NCBI GenBank assembly: GCA_017535925.1
Contig: JAFXTD010000047.1
Coordinates: 1-64,000 of the forward strand
Source of the DNA: Selenomonadaceae bacterium
GTDB taxonomy: Bacteria; Bacillota; Negativicutes; Selenomonadales; Selenomonadaceae
Length of the DNA stretch: 64,000 nt
Direction: 5' to 3'
The notes under the pieces are model-generated. The model was not told the DNA's origin and did not search any database. It worked only from the letters and a program-made list of their open reading frames with translations. Below are positions 24,386-32,443 of this stretch, one piece after another. A program made the position numbers and the translations under genes. Position 1 is the stretch's first letter. Every line of letters starts with the position of its first letter.

Positions 24386-25351
24386 TCAATAAAAATTTTT
24401 CGTTACGGTTAGTCTTCCTCGTTTTAAATTTGCGCGAAAATTTTTCGGCAACTCGACGCCCGCCAAGCCGTTGATTAAAACTTTTCGGACGCCCTCGAAA
24501 TGCACAAAGCCAAAGTCTTTAACAGAACCCGTGACTTGTGCAAGAAATTTTTTTATGACGACGCGTTGAAGTGCGCCGTGAAGTTTCAGAAATTCAGCGC
24601 GGATAATTGAGTTGTCTTTGACGACGGCGGGAAAAATTTTTTCTGCTTGCGCGTCGAGGAATTCTGTCTCTTCCGCCGTGACTTCACCGAATCTGCAGAG
24701 CGTTTCGACAAGCGCGGGATTGAATTCCTCAAGCGTCGGGATAAGCTCCAGCCGAATTTTATTGCGCGTTGCCTCCGTTTCATAATTCGTCGAATCGAGG
24801 CGCGGCGATAAATTTTTTTCGCGGCAGAAATTTTCAAGCTCGGCTTTTCTGAATCTCAACAGCGGGCGAATCAACAAGCCGTAATCTTTTGAAAACGTTC
24901 GAAACTTCATCGCCGATAAACCTGATGAAGTCGCGCCGCGCAAAAGTCTCATCAAAATCGTTTCGGCTTGGTCGTCGGCGTGGTGAGCCAAAGCTGTCGC
25001 GTCGAAATTCAACTTGCTTAAAAATTCGTAGCGCAAAATTCTTGCTGCCGTTTCGACGGAAATTTTATTCTTCGCCGCGAAAGTTTTAACGTCGCCGTGT
25101 CCGCCGATAAATTTTATCCCGCGTTCTTCAGAAAATTCTTTTACAAAAGCCGCGTCGTCGAGTGAGGCTTGTCCGCGCAAACCGTGTTCGAAATGCGCAA
25201 TGCAAAGTTCCAGATTAAAACGTTGCCGCGAATTTATCATGAGTTCCGCCAAAGCAAGAGAATCCGCGCCGCCGGAAACCGCTATTAAAACTTTGTGCAC
25301 GCCTTCGAAAATTTTTTCTGCCGCGCAAAGGTCAATGAACTTTTTTAACAT
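24386..25351 (-). CDS. tilS: tRNA(Ile)-lysidine synthase TilS
   Basis: Modifies the wobble cytidine of tRNA-Ile(CAU) to lysidine. The N-type PP-loop ATPase motif SGGADS is at 26-31, followed by HFEHGLRG, ALAHHADDQAET and LLRG, all signature positions. At 321 residues it is shorter than many TilS proteins (about 420-470) and seems to have a reduced C-terminal domain, as in compact forms. It sits in the conserved divIC-S1-tilS-hpt-ftsH order. Confidence 0.93.
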   Translation of the reverse strand: MLKKFIDLCAAEKIFEGVHKVLIAVSGGADSLALAELMINSRQRFNLELCIAHFEHGLRGQASLDDAAFVKEFSEERGIKFIGGHGDVKTFAAKNKISVETAARILRYEFLSKLNFDATALAHHADDQAETILMRLLRGATSSGLSAMKFRTFSKDYGLLIRPLLRFRKAELENFCREKNLSPRLDSTNYETEATRNKIRLELIPTLEEFNPALVETLCRFGEVTAEETEFLDAQAEKIFPAVVKDNSIIRAEFLKLHGALQRVVIKKFLAQVTGSVKDFGFVHFEGVRKVLINGLAGVELPKNFRANLKRGRLTVTKNFY

Positions 25352-25362
25352 GAAAAAAATTT

Positions 25363-25397
25363 TAATTGCGCATTACGCATTGCGCATTCCTAATTGC
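25363..25397. repeat. Short word repeat between tilS and the S1-domain gene
   Basis: Iterated GCGCATTACGCATTGCGC followed by ATTCCTAATTGC. The final words are shared with repeats at 46.96 and 50.85 kb. It interrupts the otherwise compact operon without breaking a gene. Confidence 0.6.
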
Positions 25398-25401
25398 TTT
25401 T

Positions 25402-25824
25402 TCAGTCTCGACGTGAGCCGCGCCCGCCGCGCTTTGAATCCGTCTTGCGTTTGAGGTCTGTCAAGCGTTCGTCGCTGTCTTTGAGGAATTTCGACAGCTT
25501 ATCTTCAAATGAGGCTGACAGCTGCCTTTGTTGTGGTCTGCGAAAGTCTGTGCGCCTTTGCTTGAAAGATTGCCCGTCGCTCTCCGGTGGTTTGGTCTTT
25601 GCCTGCTTCAAGGACAGGGCGATTTTGTTGCCGTCGACATTTACGACTTTGACTTGAACCGTGTCGCCCTCGTTCAAAAAATCATGCACATCGTTGACGT
25701 AAACGTCGGCGATTTCGGAAATGTGAATCAATCCGACTTTGCCTTCCGCCAATTCCACGAAGGCTCCAAAGTTTGTGATTCGCGTGACTTTGCCTTCCAC
25801 AATGCTGCCTGCTTCCATTGCCAA
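25402..25824 (-). CDS. S1 RNA-binding domain protein (YabR-like)
   Basis: A 140-residue protein with one S1/OB domain (about 5-75: VEGKVTRITNFGAFVEL, GLIHISEIA, VKVVNVDGNKIALSLKQA). The second half is a basic, Arg/Lys/Gln-rich tail ending GGRGSRRD. It is related to the general stress/YabR S1 proteins found beside divIC in Firmicutes; likely an RNA or ribosome binder. The TTG start has GGGAGG eight bases upstream; an ATG two codons later is the alternative. Confidence 0.88.
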   Translation of the reverse strand: MAMEAGSIVEGKVTRITNFGAFVELAEGKVGLIHISEIADVYVNDVHDFLNEGDTVQVKVVNVDGNKIALSLKQAKTKPPESDGQSFKQRRTDFRRPQQRQLSASFEDKLSKFLKDSDERLTDLKRKTDSKRGGRGSRRD

Positions 25825-25855
25825 AATTTTGTCCTCCCAAAAAATTTTTTAATTC

Positions 25856-26134
25856 TTACGGGCGCGCTGCCTGATAGGGCATTTCGCCTTCTTTGGCAAG
25901 CCCCAAATCTTCACGCGCCAGTTTTTCAATGTTGTTGATGTCTTGAAGTGCGGCAAGTTCTCTGCGCAGTTTTTCGTTGGTTGCCTTTGCCTTCTCCAAT
26001 CTCTTGTCGGCTATTCGTTGACTTTCGCTGACGTGCGCCAAGTGAACTTGTTGAGAAATTAAAACCGTCGAGAAGTAAGCAATCATCGCGAACATCACCA
26101 ACGCAAACCAGTTAAAATTACTTCTTTTTCGCAT
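25856..26134 (-). CDS. Septum formation initiator, DivIC/FtsB family
   Basis: A 92-residue bitopic membrane protein of the divisome: basic N-terminus, one transmembrane helix (about 9-27), then a coiled coil (SQRIADKRLEKAKATNEKLRREL) and the NIEKLAREDLGLAKEGE end typical of FtsB/DivIC. It bridges FtsL and FtsQ/DivIB in septal peptidoglycan synthesis. It is the first cell-division gene of the cluster. Confidence 0.88.
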   Translation of the reverse strand: MRKRSNFNWFALVMFAMIAYFSTVLISQQVHLAHVSESQRIADKRLEKAKATNEKLRRELAALQDINNIEKLAREDLGLAKEGEMPYQAARP

Positions 26135-26191
26135 TGCGCTGCCTCCTCAGCTTTTTTATATAATAACAGCTGGGCTGTTCTTTCGCAAGTT

Positions 26192-27298
26192 TCAGTTTTC
26201 GGCGTAGAGGACACCCTTCCTGAAATCCGCCGTCTTGAAAATATCGGAGTCGTAAATGAAAACCATGTAGCCCGCGCTTGTCGAAATTTTGTAGCCGTAA
26301 TTTTGGAAGATGCCTTTCACGCGGACAAGGTCGTCGGCTTTGTGATAAGTGCAAACGGACGCTTTGACTTTGTTGCTTGTGAGGATTTTCTTCGCGCCGC
26401 GCAAGGCAAGAGGTTCGAAACCTTCGATATCCATCTTGAGAAAAATATTTTCGCCGTGAAAGTCGGGTAAGACGTCGTCAATCGTAATGTTTTTATCGTC
26501 CGTTTTATCGGAAAGGAATTTCGGAATAATTTCTACCTTGTCAAGATAATCTTTGAAAGTTTGACGAAGCGGCTCTTGCCATTTTTCCTCCGGCTCGAAC
26601 AAATACATCTTGGAGCAAATGTCGACGTACCTCAAAGCAAAATTTCCTTCGCAAACGCCCGCATCAATGACAATGTCGCCGGGATTTATTTTGTGCTTGC
26701 CTTTTGTGTAGAGGTGCGGCGAAGTCGGGTGTTGCTCCCACAAAATATTCGGAACAAATTTTTGGTCTTTTACTATTTGGAAAGTATAATCGTTCGGGAA
26801 ATACATTCTGCGCGATTCGCCGTCAACGGTTTTGAAATTAATGTAAGGCAAGTCGCAAGCCTCGTCGAAGTAAACTTTATCAAGTGTATCAGGTGCTTTG
26901 ATGTGCTGATTGAAAACGGAAATCTCGTGCGTCTTCCAATATTTTATCGTCGCTTGAATCGCGGGGTCGTTGAAGTCCTCGTATTTTTTTATCATTGTTT
27001 GTTGCAGAAGCCACTGAATATTTTTGAATTGGTCGTCCCTTCCCATTTGCAAACGGATAAGGCGCGGGCGAATGGTTTCAAAATCTTCTTCGTCATAAGC
27101 ATAAACCGCAACGTCCCAAGATAAATCATAAATCTGCATCATTTCGTAGACGGGATAGCCGTTGATTGAAGTCAATTTTTCATCTTTATCGAAGGAAACG
27201 AAACCCTCAATATCGTAGCCCAGTCGCTCCGCCATAAGACAAATAAGACCGCTCAACGAAGGATCAATCTTCGGAAAACGCATTATGATGATTCTCAT
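26192..27298 (-). CDS. FkbM-family methyltransferase
   Basis: A 368-residue SAM-dependent methyltransferase. The C-terminal half (about 200-350) has motif I VIDAGVCEGNFALRY, the LFEPE acidic turn, and FLKMDIEGFEPLALRGA, the FkbM signature. The N-terminal 190 residues resemble a short dinucleotide-fold region (GYPVYEMMQIYD, VAVYAYDEEDFETI) seen in sugar-modifying versions. FkbM proteins O-methylate sugars or natural products, so a cell-surface polysaccharide role is likely. AAGGCGG sits 8 bases upstream. It precedes divIC by 57 bases on the same strand. Confidence 0.82.
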   Translation of the reverse strand: MRIIIMRFPKIDPSLSGLICLMAERLGYDIEGFVSFDKDEKLTSINGYPVYEMMQIYDLSWDVAVYAYDEEDFETIRPRLIRLQMGRDDQFKNIQWLLQQTMIKKYEDFNDPAIQATIKYWKTHEISVFNQHIKAPDTLDKVYFDEACDLPYINFKTVDGESRRMYFPNDYTFQIVKDQKFVPNILWEQHPTSPHLYTKGKHKINPGDIVIDAGVCEGNFALRYVDICSKMYLFEPEEKWQEPLRQTFKDYLDKVEIIPKFLSDKTDDKNITIDDVLPDFHGENIFLKMDIEGFEPLALRGAKKILTSNKVKASVCTYHKADDLVRVKGIFQNYGYKISTSAGYMVFIYDSDIFKTADFRKGVLYAEN

Positions 27299-27366
27299 TT
27301 TTCATGCCGCCTTGCACAAAAAAATTTTTCAGTGATATTTCAACGAGGTTTGATATATTTCCTGCC

Positions 27367-27395
27367 TTGACAAATAAAATCATCAAGCTTATTAT
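27367..27395 (+). promoter_or_regulatory. Strong promoter of the secreted-protein gene at 27.4 kb
   Basis: Consensus TTGACA (27367-27372), 17-base spacer, TATTAT (27390-27395), about 30 bases before the coding start. Confidence 0.85.
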
Positions 27396-27424
27396 GACAA
27401 AAAATTTTTATGGAGGATAATGTA

Positions 27425-28399
27425 ATGAGTTTTATCAAAAAGATTAACCTTCGTCGAATTGCGGCAGTCGTTGCGGTGAGCGGCACAGTTTTTTTCGGAG
27501 GCAATGCCTTAGTCAACGCGGCACCTGCAAATGACGGCGTGTGGGCTTTCCGCGAGGCTTACACCGCTCAAAAACCCGACACTCGTGTTTTCGAACAAGA
27601 CATGACACTCATAACCACAAATTTCCATCTCGACGTAGACTCTAAGGCGCAAATCCTCAAAGACGGTTCCTTCAGAATGGGCGGGCAATTCAACTGCACC
27701 TACACCAACCTCAAAAAGAATTACTCGACGAACAACACGATTCCTTTTTACATTGAGCAAATCGATAATGAAATGACGCTTTACGTTCAGCGGCGCGGCA
27801 AGTGGAGCAAAATGCTTCTGCCTGGTCTGCCGGCGGGGATTGCCTTTCTTTGGAAGACGACCGACCCCGTAACTGCCAACGGAGTCATGAACGCCGTTAA
27901 AAATGTTGAAGTCCTCAAGGATACACCCGACGTCAGAATTTTGAACGTGACTTTGGACGGCGCGAAGCTCGCGGATATTTTGGAAAAAGACAGTCAAGCA
28001 ACGTTCGCAAATCTTTCGGGCGAGGCTCTTGCCGAACAGAAAACAATGTTCCAAAGATGGCTTGCGGCATTTAAAGCAAACGATATAACTTTCGCTTGGA
28101 CAATCAACAAGCCGAGTTGGACGACCGCAACCGCCTCCTTTGACCTCACGCCGATTATTCGCTCTTATGCCCGCTACGTCCTCGACGAATCCGCAGCCGG
28201 CAAAGTTGTCCTCACTGACGAGGAACGCGACCTCCTCGACGCCATGGGCTACTACAGCGAATTGAAATCCTACTCCACCGAAATTCCGCCGGAAAAAAGT
28301 GAATTCATCAATGCGCCGGCGAACTTGGAAGCGATTCCCGAAAACGACAACGCACTCAATGATGTTTTCTATGAAATCACAACCACCGTCAAAAAATAA
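27425..28399 (+). CDS. Secreted protein of unknown function
   Basis: A 324-residue exported protein, highly expressible to judge from its near-consensus promoter and GGAGG. Signal peptide residues about 1-32 (IAAVVAVSGTVFFGGNALVNAAP). The mature part has lipoprotein-carrier-like features: beta-type strands such as FEQDMTLITTNFHLDVDSKAQILKDG, then KWSKMLLPG. The C-terminal third is helical. A LolA/DUF-type lipid-binding fold is possible but I cannot assign a family. It ends before two tandem hairpins. Confidence 0.7.
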   Translation: MSFIKKINLRRIAAVVAVSGTVFFGGNALVNAAPANDGVWAFREAYTAQKPDTRVFEQDMTLITTNFHLDVDSKAQILKDGSFRMGGQFNCTYTNLKKNYSTNNTIPFYIEQIDNEMTLYVQRRGKWSKMLLPGLPAGIAFLWKTTDPVTANGVMNAVKNVEVLKDTPDVRILNVTLDGAKLADILEKDSQATFANLSGEALAEQKTMFQRWLAAFKANDITFAWTINKPSWTTATASFDLTPIIRSYARYVLDESAAGKVVLTDEERDLLDAMGYYSELKSYSTEIPPEKSEFINAPANLEAIPENDNALNDVFYEITTTVKK

Positions 28400-28418
28400 T
28401 TCAACCGATAAATAATTT

Positions 28419-28518
28419 GCGAGCGTCGTCGCCGGATGACGTTCGCGAGGCATTCAAATGAACTGCAGGCAAAGGCTTGAGCCTCGGAAAGTTCATTTCG
28501 AGTGCCTTATTTTTTTTG
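28419..28518 (+). terminator. Tandem hairpins, the second a terminator
   Basis: Hairpin 1 (28419-28446) is a perfect 12-pair stem (with G-T pairs) closed by a GCCG loop. Hairpin 2 (28448-28508) pairs GGCATTC and AAATGAACT with AGTTCATTT and GAGTGCC, contains an inner AGGC/GCCT helix, and runs into TTATTTTTTTT. The T-run abuts the RBS of the next gene, so it could be a terminator of the secreted protein gene, a leader attenuator of the transporter, or both. Confidence 0.7.
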
Positions 28519-28529
28519 GAGGGATTGCA

Positions 28530-28952
28530 ATGATTTTTTTCCCGATAATGATTGCCGTGGCAGCCAACGTCTTTTATCACGTGGCAAGCAAATCAATTCC
28601 CGCCGAGCAAAATGCTTTCATGGGTTTGGTCGTGAATTACGCGACGGCACTTTTTGTAAGCGCGATTTTATTTTTCCTGACCCCGCACGAAAAAATTTTG
28701 GTCGAGGCGGCACGGAGCAATTGGGCTTGCATATTAATGGGCTTGTCGATAACGGGAGTCGAAGTCGGATTTATCATGATTTATCGGGCGGGCGGCGAGC
28801 TGTCGACGGCGTCATTAATCGTGAACATTTTATTTGCGTTGGCGATGCTTTTCGTCGGAGGATTTTTTTATCACGAACAAATTTCTCTGCGGAAAATTTT
28901 TGGAGCGATACTTTGCATGGCGGGCGTGGCGTTGTTGTCGTTGAAGGAATAA
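28530..28952 (+). CDS. EamA-like small membrane transporter (half-size DMT)
   Basis: A 140-residue protein with four to five transmembrane helices, matching a single EamA/DMT half: it ends with the characteristic FFYHEQISLRKIFGAILCMAGVALLSLKE. Such proteins act as dimers to move small metabolites or cations. GGAGG lies seven bases before ATG 28530; an upstream reading frame start at 28458 lies inside the hairpin and is rejected. Confidence 0.78.
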   Translation: MIFFPIMIAVAANVFYHVASKSIPAEQNAFMGLVVNYATALFVSAILFFLTPHEKILVEAARSNWACILMGLSITGVEVGFIMIYRAGGELSTASLIVNILFALAMLFVGGFFYHEQISLRKIFGAILCMAGVALLSLKE

Positions 28953-29001
28953 TCATGCGGCGCGGCGAAGTATTCAAAAAATTTTCAAGGGAGCGATTGA
29001 A

Positions 29002-29247
29002 ATGAAATACATAAACGTTATCGACGCAAAAGAACAATTTGCCGATTTGGTGAATTTGCTCAATCAAAATCCAAAGGAAGAAATTTTTCTGACCTTCGGC
29101 GGCAAACCGATTATCAAAATGAGCCGTATCGAAGAAGTTCCTGTTGAAAATCGAATCGGCATTGCCAAAGGCAAATTTACAATCCCCGCCGACTTTGATA
29201 AATGGGACGAGGAAATTGCCGAGATGTTTGGAGGATTTGCAAAATGA
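29002..29247 (+). CDS. Phd/YefM-type antitoxin
   Basis: An 81-residue protein. The N-terminal KYINVIDAKEQFADLVNLLNQNPKEEIFLTFGGKPIIKMSRI is the Phd/YefM fold used for DNA binding and self-repression. The C-terminal 30 residues, rich in Asp, Glu and Trp, should wrap the toxin. It overlaps the PIN toxin by four bases (ATGA), a typical antitoxin-toxin arrangement. Confidence 0.85.
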   Translation: MKYINVIDAKEQFADLVNLLNQNPKEEIFLTFGGKPIIKMSRIEEVPVENRIGIAKGKFTIPADFDKWDEEIAEMFGGFAK

Positions 29248-29651
29248 AAACTCTTTTGCTCGACACGCATATTTTGCTTTGGGCACTTCTCGACGACGCT
29301 CTGCTCAAGGACGAAGTCAAAACTATGATTAAAGACAAGGATACCACCGTCTATTACAGCACGCTCTCAATTTTGGAAGTGGAAATAAAAATTATGAAAC
29401 ATCCCGACCAAATGCCGTTGACAGGCGAGCGGCTGATTAATCATTGCGAGCGCGCAGGTTTTTGGCGATTGGATTTAACGACGAATCACATTCTTGAACT
29501 GAAAAAGCTCCTTCGCAAAGAAAACACACCGCCGCATAAAGACCCTTTTGATAAACTCATGCTTTGTCAGGCGATTGTCGAGGGAATGACTTTCATAACG
29601 CACGACGAACGAATTGCGGAATACGTGGCAGATGTGATTTACAAAATCTAG
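29244..29651 (+). CDS. PIN-domain toxin (VapC-like)
   Basis: A 135-residue ribonuclease toxin of the PIN family. Acidic residues of the active site are visible: LLDTHILLWAL, ILEVEIK, KDPFDKLMLCQA and ITHDERI. The partner is the Phd-type antitoxin upstream, the combination usual for this VapC subgroup. The TAG stop codon is formed by the first bases (CTAG) of the adjoining family-1 repeat, so that insertion may have fixed the present C-terminus. Confidence 0.87.
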   Translation: MKTLLLDTHILLWALLDDALLKDEVKTMIKDKDTTVYYSTLSILEVEIKIMKHPDQMPLTGERLINHCERAGFWRLDLTTNHILELKKLLRKENTPPHKDPFDKLMLCQAIVEGMTFITHDERIAEYVADVIYKI

Positions 29652-29864
29652 GGGCTTTTGGTAAATTACTTTTTGTATTTTAAATCTACTTTTCTTTTGA
29701 AAGTTTCTTCTACTTTTCTTTTGTTGCGCCCAAAAGAAAAGTAGCAAAAGAAAAGGGCGTTGACCCCGCTATAAAAACATCCTGTTTTTAACGCGGGCGG
29801 CCGTCATCCGTGGCGGCCGGATGTTCGCTACCCGCGACTTTTCAAATTTAAAAACATTCTCTAA
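29648..29864. repeat. Family-1 intergenic element
   Basis: The left end CTAGGGGCTTTTGGTAAATT and right end (reverse) TTTAGAGAATGTTTTTAAATTT are degenerate terminal inverted repeats. Inside are the TACTTTTCTTTTG / CAAAAGAAAAGTAG inverted repeat, AAAAACATCCTGTTTTT, and a GCGGCCGTCATCCGTGGCGGCC palindrome. About 217 bp, non-coding. Confidence 0.72.
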
Positions 29865-29878
29865 AAGAGGTGAACGCA

Positions 29879-31801
29879 TTGACCGAACGAAAAGAGATGA
29901 CGGCAGAAGAAGTTTTAAAGAAGTACGACGCCGAATCCAACACGATGGAATACACGGGCGTCATGGCAAAAATAATTTCGGCAATCGCGATAAGTTTTTC
30001 CGTCTTCCAAATTTACACGGCGAGCTTCGGGCTCCTCGACGCGCAACTTCAACGGGCAATTCATTTGGGCTTCGGACTTTGCTTATCGTTTTTGCTTTAC
30101 CCCACAAGAAAATCTTGGCGGCGTGACAAACTTCATCCGCTCGATTTAATTTTGGCAATCTTGGGCGCGGCGGCTCCCGCTTATATCGTAATGAATTATA
30201 ATGAACTCATTTTGCGGGCGGCTCTTCCCACTTCGACGGACGTTTTTATCGGCGCACTCGGAATCATTTTGGTAATTGAAGCGGCGCGACGTGTCGTCGG
30301 CATCCCGATGGTCTGCGTCGTATTATTTTTTATCGGCTATGCGTTCGCGGGTCCTTACATGCCGGGACTTTTGGCTCACAGAGGCTTGACGATTGATTAT
30401 TTTGTCAGCCACGTTTTCTTCACGACCGAAGGCATTTTCGGAATCCCGCTCGGTGTCTCGTCGACGTTTATCTTTCTGTTTATTTTGTTCGGCGCGTATT
30501 TGGAAGGCACGGGGCTCGGAAAATTTTTTATCGACGTGGCAAATGCTGTGGCAGGTTGGGCGAGCGGCGGCCCTGCAAAAGTTGCGGTCTTGTCCAGCGG
30601 CTTAATGGGAACTGTCAGCGGCTCTTCCGTTGCGAACGTCGTCGGCACCGGTTCGCTTACAATCCCGATGATGAAAAAGCTCGGCTATCATAAAGATTTC
30701 GCGGGCGCAGTCGAGGCGGCGGCTTCCACCGGCGGACAACTTATGCCTCCCGTCATGGGCGCGGCGGCTTTTTTAATGGCGGAATTCGTCGGCGTCCCCT
30801 ACGTCGAAATCGTCAAGGCGGCTGTCATTCCTGCGGCGTTGTATTTTATCGGCGTGTGGCTCGGCGTGCACTTCGAGGCTCAACGAAATAATTTGAAAGG
30901 CTTGCCTCGTTCCGAACTCCCGAAACTTAACGACCTCTTGAAAACGCGAGGACACTTGGCAATCCCGCTGATTGTAATCGTTTGGCTTTTGGTCAGCGGC
31001 TACACTCCGATGCGTGCGGCTCTTGTGGCAATAATCTTATCAATCGTCGTGAGCGGCATAAAAAAATCAACGCGCATGTCTCTCGCCGCGATTGTCAAAG
31101 GCTTGGAAACGGGTGCGCGAAATGTTTTGGGCGTATTGGTTGCCTGCGCGGCTGCCGGAATTATAATCGGTGTCGTGACGAAAACGGGCGTCGGTTTGAA
31201 ATTGGCTTCGGCTCTTTTGGATTTATCGGGCGGCTTGATTTTGCCGAGCATGTTCTTGACAATGATAACCGCAATAATTTTGGGAATGGGCGTGCCGACG
31301 ACAGCGAATTACGTCATAACCTCGACGATAGCCGCTCCCGCGTTGATTCAAATGGGCGTGCCGATGTTGGCGGCTCACATGTTCGTTTTCTATTTCGGAA
31401 TAATCGCTGACGTGACACCTCCCGTTGCACTTGCGGCTTATGCAGGTTCGGGCATTTCGGGCGGCAATGCATTAAGAACAGGAGTCAACGCCTCGAAATT
31501 GGCAATCGCGGCTTTCATAATCCCTTACATGTTCGTCTTGAATCCCGAACTTTTATTAATCAACGGATTGACGGCGGGCTTGGGCTTGGCATTGTTGACG
31601 GCGTTAATCGGAATGGTCGCGTTGAGTTCGTCGCTTATCGGATACCTCGCCGCACCTCTGAAAATTTTTGAACGTGTAATTTTGGGCGCAGGCGGTCTCT
31701 TGATGATTAAGCCCGGACTTTTAACGGACATTGTCGGTGTTGCGATTTTCGCGGCGATTTTATTTTTCCAACTCCGAAAAAAAATTTCTCCCGATGTGTA
31801 A
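29879..31801 (+). CDS. TRAP transporter fused permease (DctQM type)
   Basis: About 640 residues with some 16-18 membrane helices. The N-terminal four-helix DctQ-like part (about 30-110) is fused to the DctM large permease; this 4TM-12TM form normally works with TAXI-type receptors. Family motifs include SGSSVANVVGTGSLTIPMM, AAASTGGQLMPPVMGAAAFLMAE, ILGMGVPTTANYVI and FGIIADVTPPVALAAYAGSGI. It imports organic acids using Na+ gradients. Start TTG 29879 follows GAGGTG; ATG 29897 is possible. No receptor is adjacent; the only TAXI gene here is at 50.9 kb. Confidence 0.92.
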   Translation: MTERKEMTAEEVLKKYDAESNTMEYTGVMAKIISAIAISFSVFQIYTASFGLLDAQLQRAIHLGFGLCLSFLLYPTRKSWRRDKLHPLDLILAILGAAAPAYIVMNYNELILRAALPTSTDVFIGALGIILVIEAARRVVGIPMVCVVLFFIGYAFAGPYMPGLLAHRGLTIDYFVSHVFFTTEGIFGIPLGVSSTFIFLFILFGAYLEGTGLGKFFIDVANAVAGWASGGPAKVAVLSSGLMGTVSGSSVANVVGTGSLTIPMMKKLGYHKDFAGAVEAAASTGGQLMPPVMGAAAFLMAEFVGVPYVEIVKAAVIPAALYFIGVWLGVHFEAQRNNLKGLPRSELPKLNDLLKTRGHLAIPLIVIVWLLVSGYTPMRAALVAIILSIVVSGIKKSTRMSLAAIVKGLETGARNVLGVLVACAAAGIIIGVVTKTGVGLKLASALLDLSGGLILPSMFLTMITAIILGMGVPTTANYVITSTIAAPALIQMGVPMLAAHMFVFYFGIIADVTPPVALAAYAGSGISGGNALRTGVNASKLAIAAFIIPYMFVLNPELLLINGLTAGLGLALLTALIGMVALSSSLIGYLAAPLKIFERVILGAGGLLMIKPGLLTDIVGVAIFAAILFFQLRKKISPDV

Positions 31802-31817
31802 CAAAGGAGGAGTTATC

Positions 31818-32378
31818 ATGAAAAAGTTTTTAACGGCAATCATGTGCATCTGCATTGCGGTGATGTTTACCGCTTGCTCCACCGAAACTTCCTACAAATC
31901 CGAAACAACGGTCTCCGTCTCGACAAACACTCTTCAAGATTTAATGGATAAGGGCGATAAAAATTTCGACGCGGGAAAACTTGACGAGGCGATAAAAAAT
32001 TACACCGAGGCAATCGACATGGACAATGACTTCCCCGACGCTTACAACTCTCGCGGCTTTGCCTACTGCCAAAAGGGCGAATACGATAAGGCAATCGCTG
32101 ACTTCAGCCAAGTGATAAAACTTGACCCGAAAAATGCAATGGGCTACAGCAATCGCGGGCAAGCCTACTCCGATAAAGGCGAAACGGACAAAGCTCTGCC
32201 TGACTTGAAAAAAGCAATCGAACTCGACCCGAAATATGCTGACGCTTACAACAATCTCGGTGTGCTTTACGCCAAAACCGGCGACAATGAAAAAGCAATC
32301 GAAAACTTCAAGAAAGCTCTTGCCGCCGACCCGAATCATCAAAACGCCGCCAACAACCTCAAAGAAATTTCCAAATAA
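31818..32378 (+). CDS. TPR-repeat lipoprotein
   Basis: A 186-residue exported protein. Lipoprotein signal: KKFLTAIMCICIAVMFTAC, with acylated Cys at about residue 20. Four tetratricopeptide repeats follow (about 45-180), each with the AIKNYTEAIDMD / DAYNSRGFAYCQKGEYDKA pattern. It should act as a protein-protein scaffold in the envelope. AAGGAGG precedes ATG 31818. It follows the TRAP permease by 16 bases and may be co-transcribed with it. Confidence 0.85.
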   Translation: MKKFLTAIMCICIAVMFTACSTETSYKSETTVSVSTNTLQDLMDKGDKNFDAGKLDEAIKNYTEAIDMDNDFPDAYNSRGFAYCQKGEYDKAIADFSQVIKLDPKNAMGYSNRGQAYSDKGETDKALPDLKKAIELDPKYADAYNNLGVLYAKTGDNEKAIENFKKALAADPNHQNAANNLKEISK

Positions 32379-32398
32379 AAATTCCGAAATCAAAAAAG

Positions 32399-32423
32399 CC
32401 TCGACTGCGTGTCGAGGTTTTTT
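32399..32423. terminator. Bidirectional terminator between TPR gene and mnmG
   Basis: CCTCGAC-TGCGT-GTCGAGG stem, A-run before, T-run after. Confidence 0.87.
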
Positions 32424-32443
32424 CTTTGTGAAGGAAAAATTTT

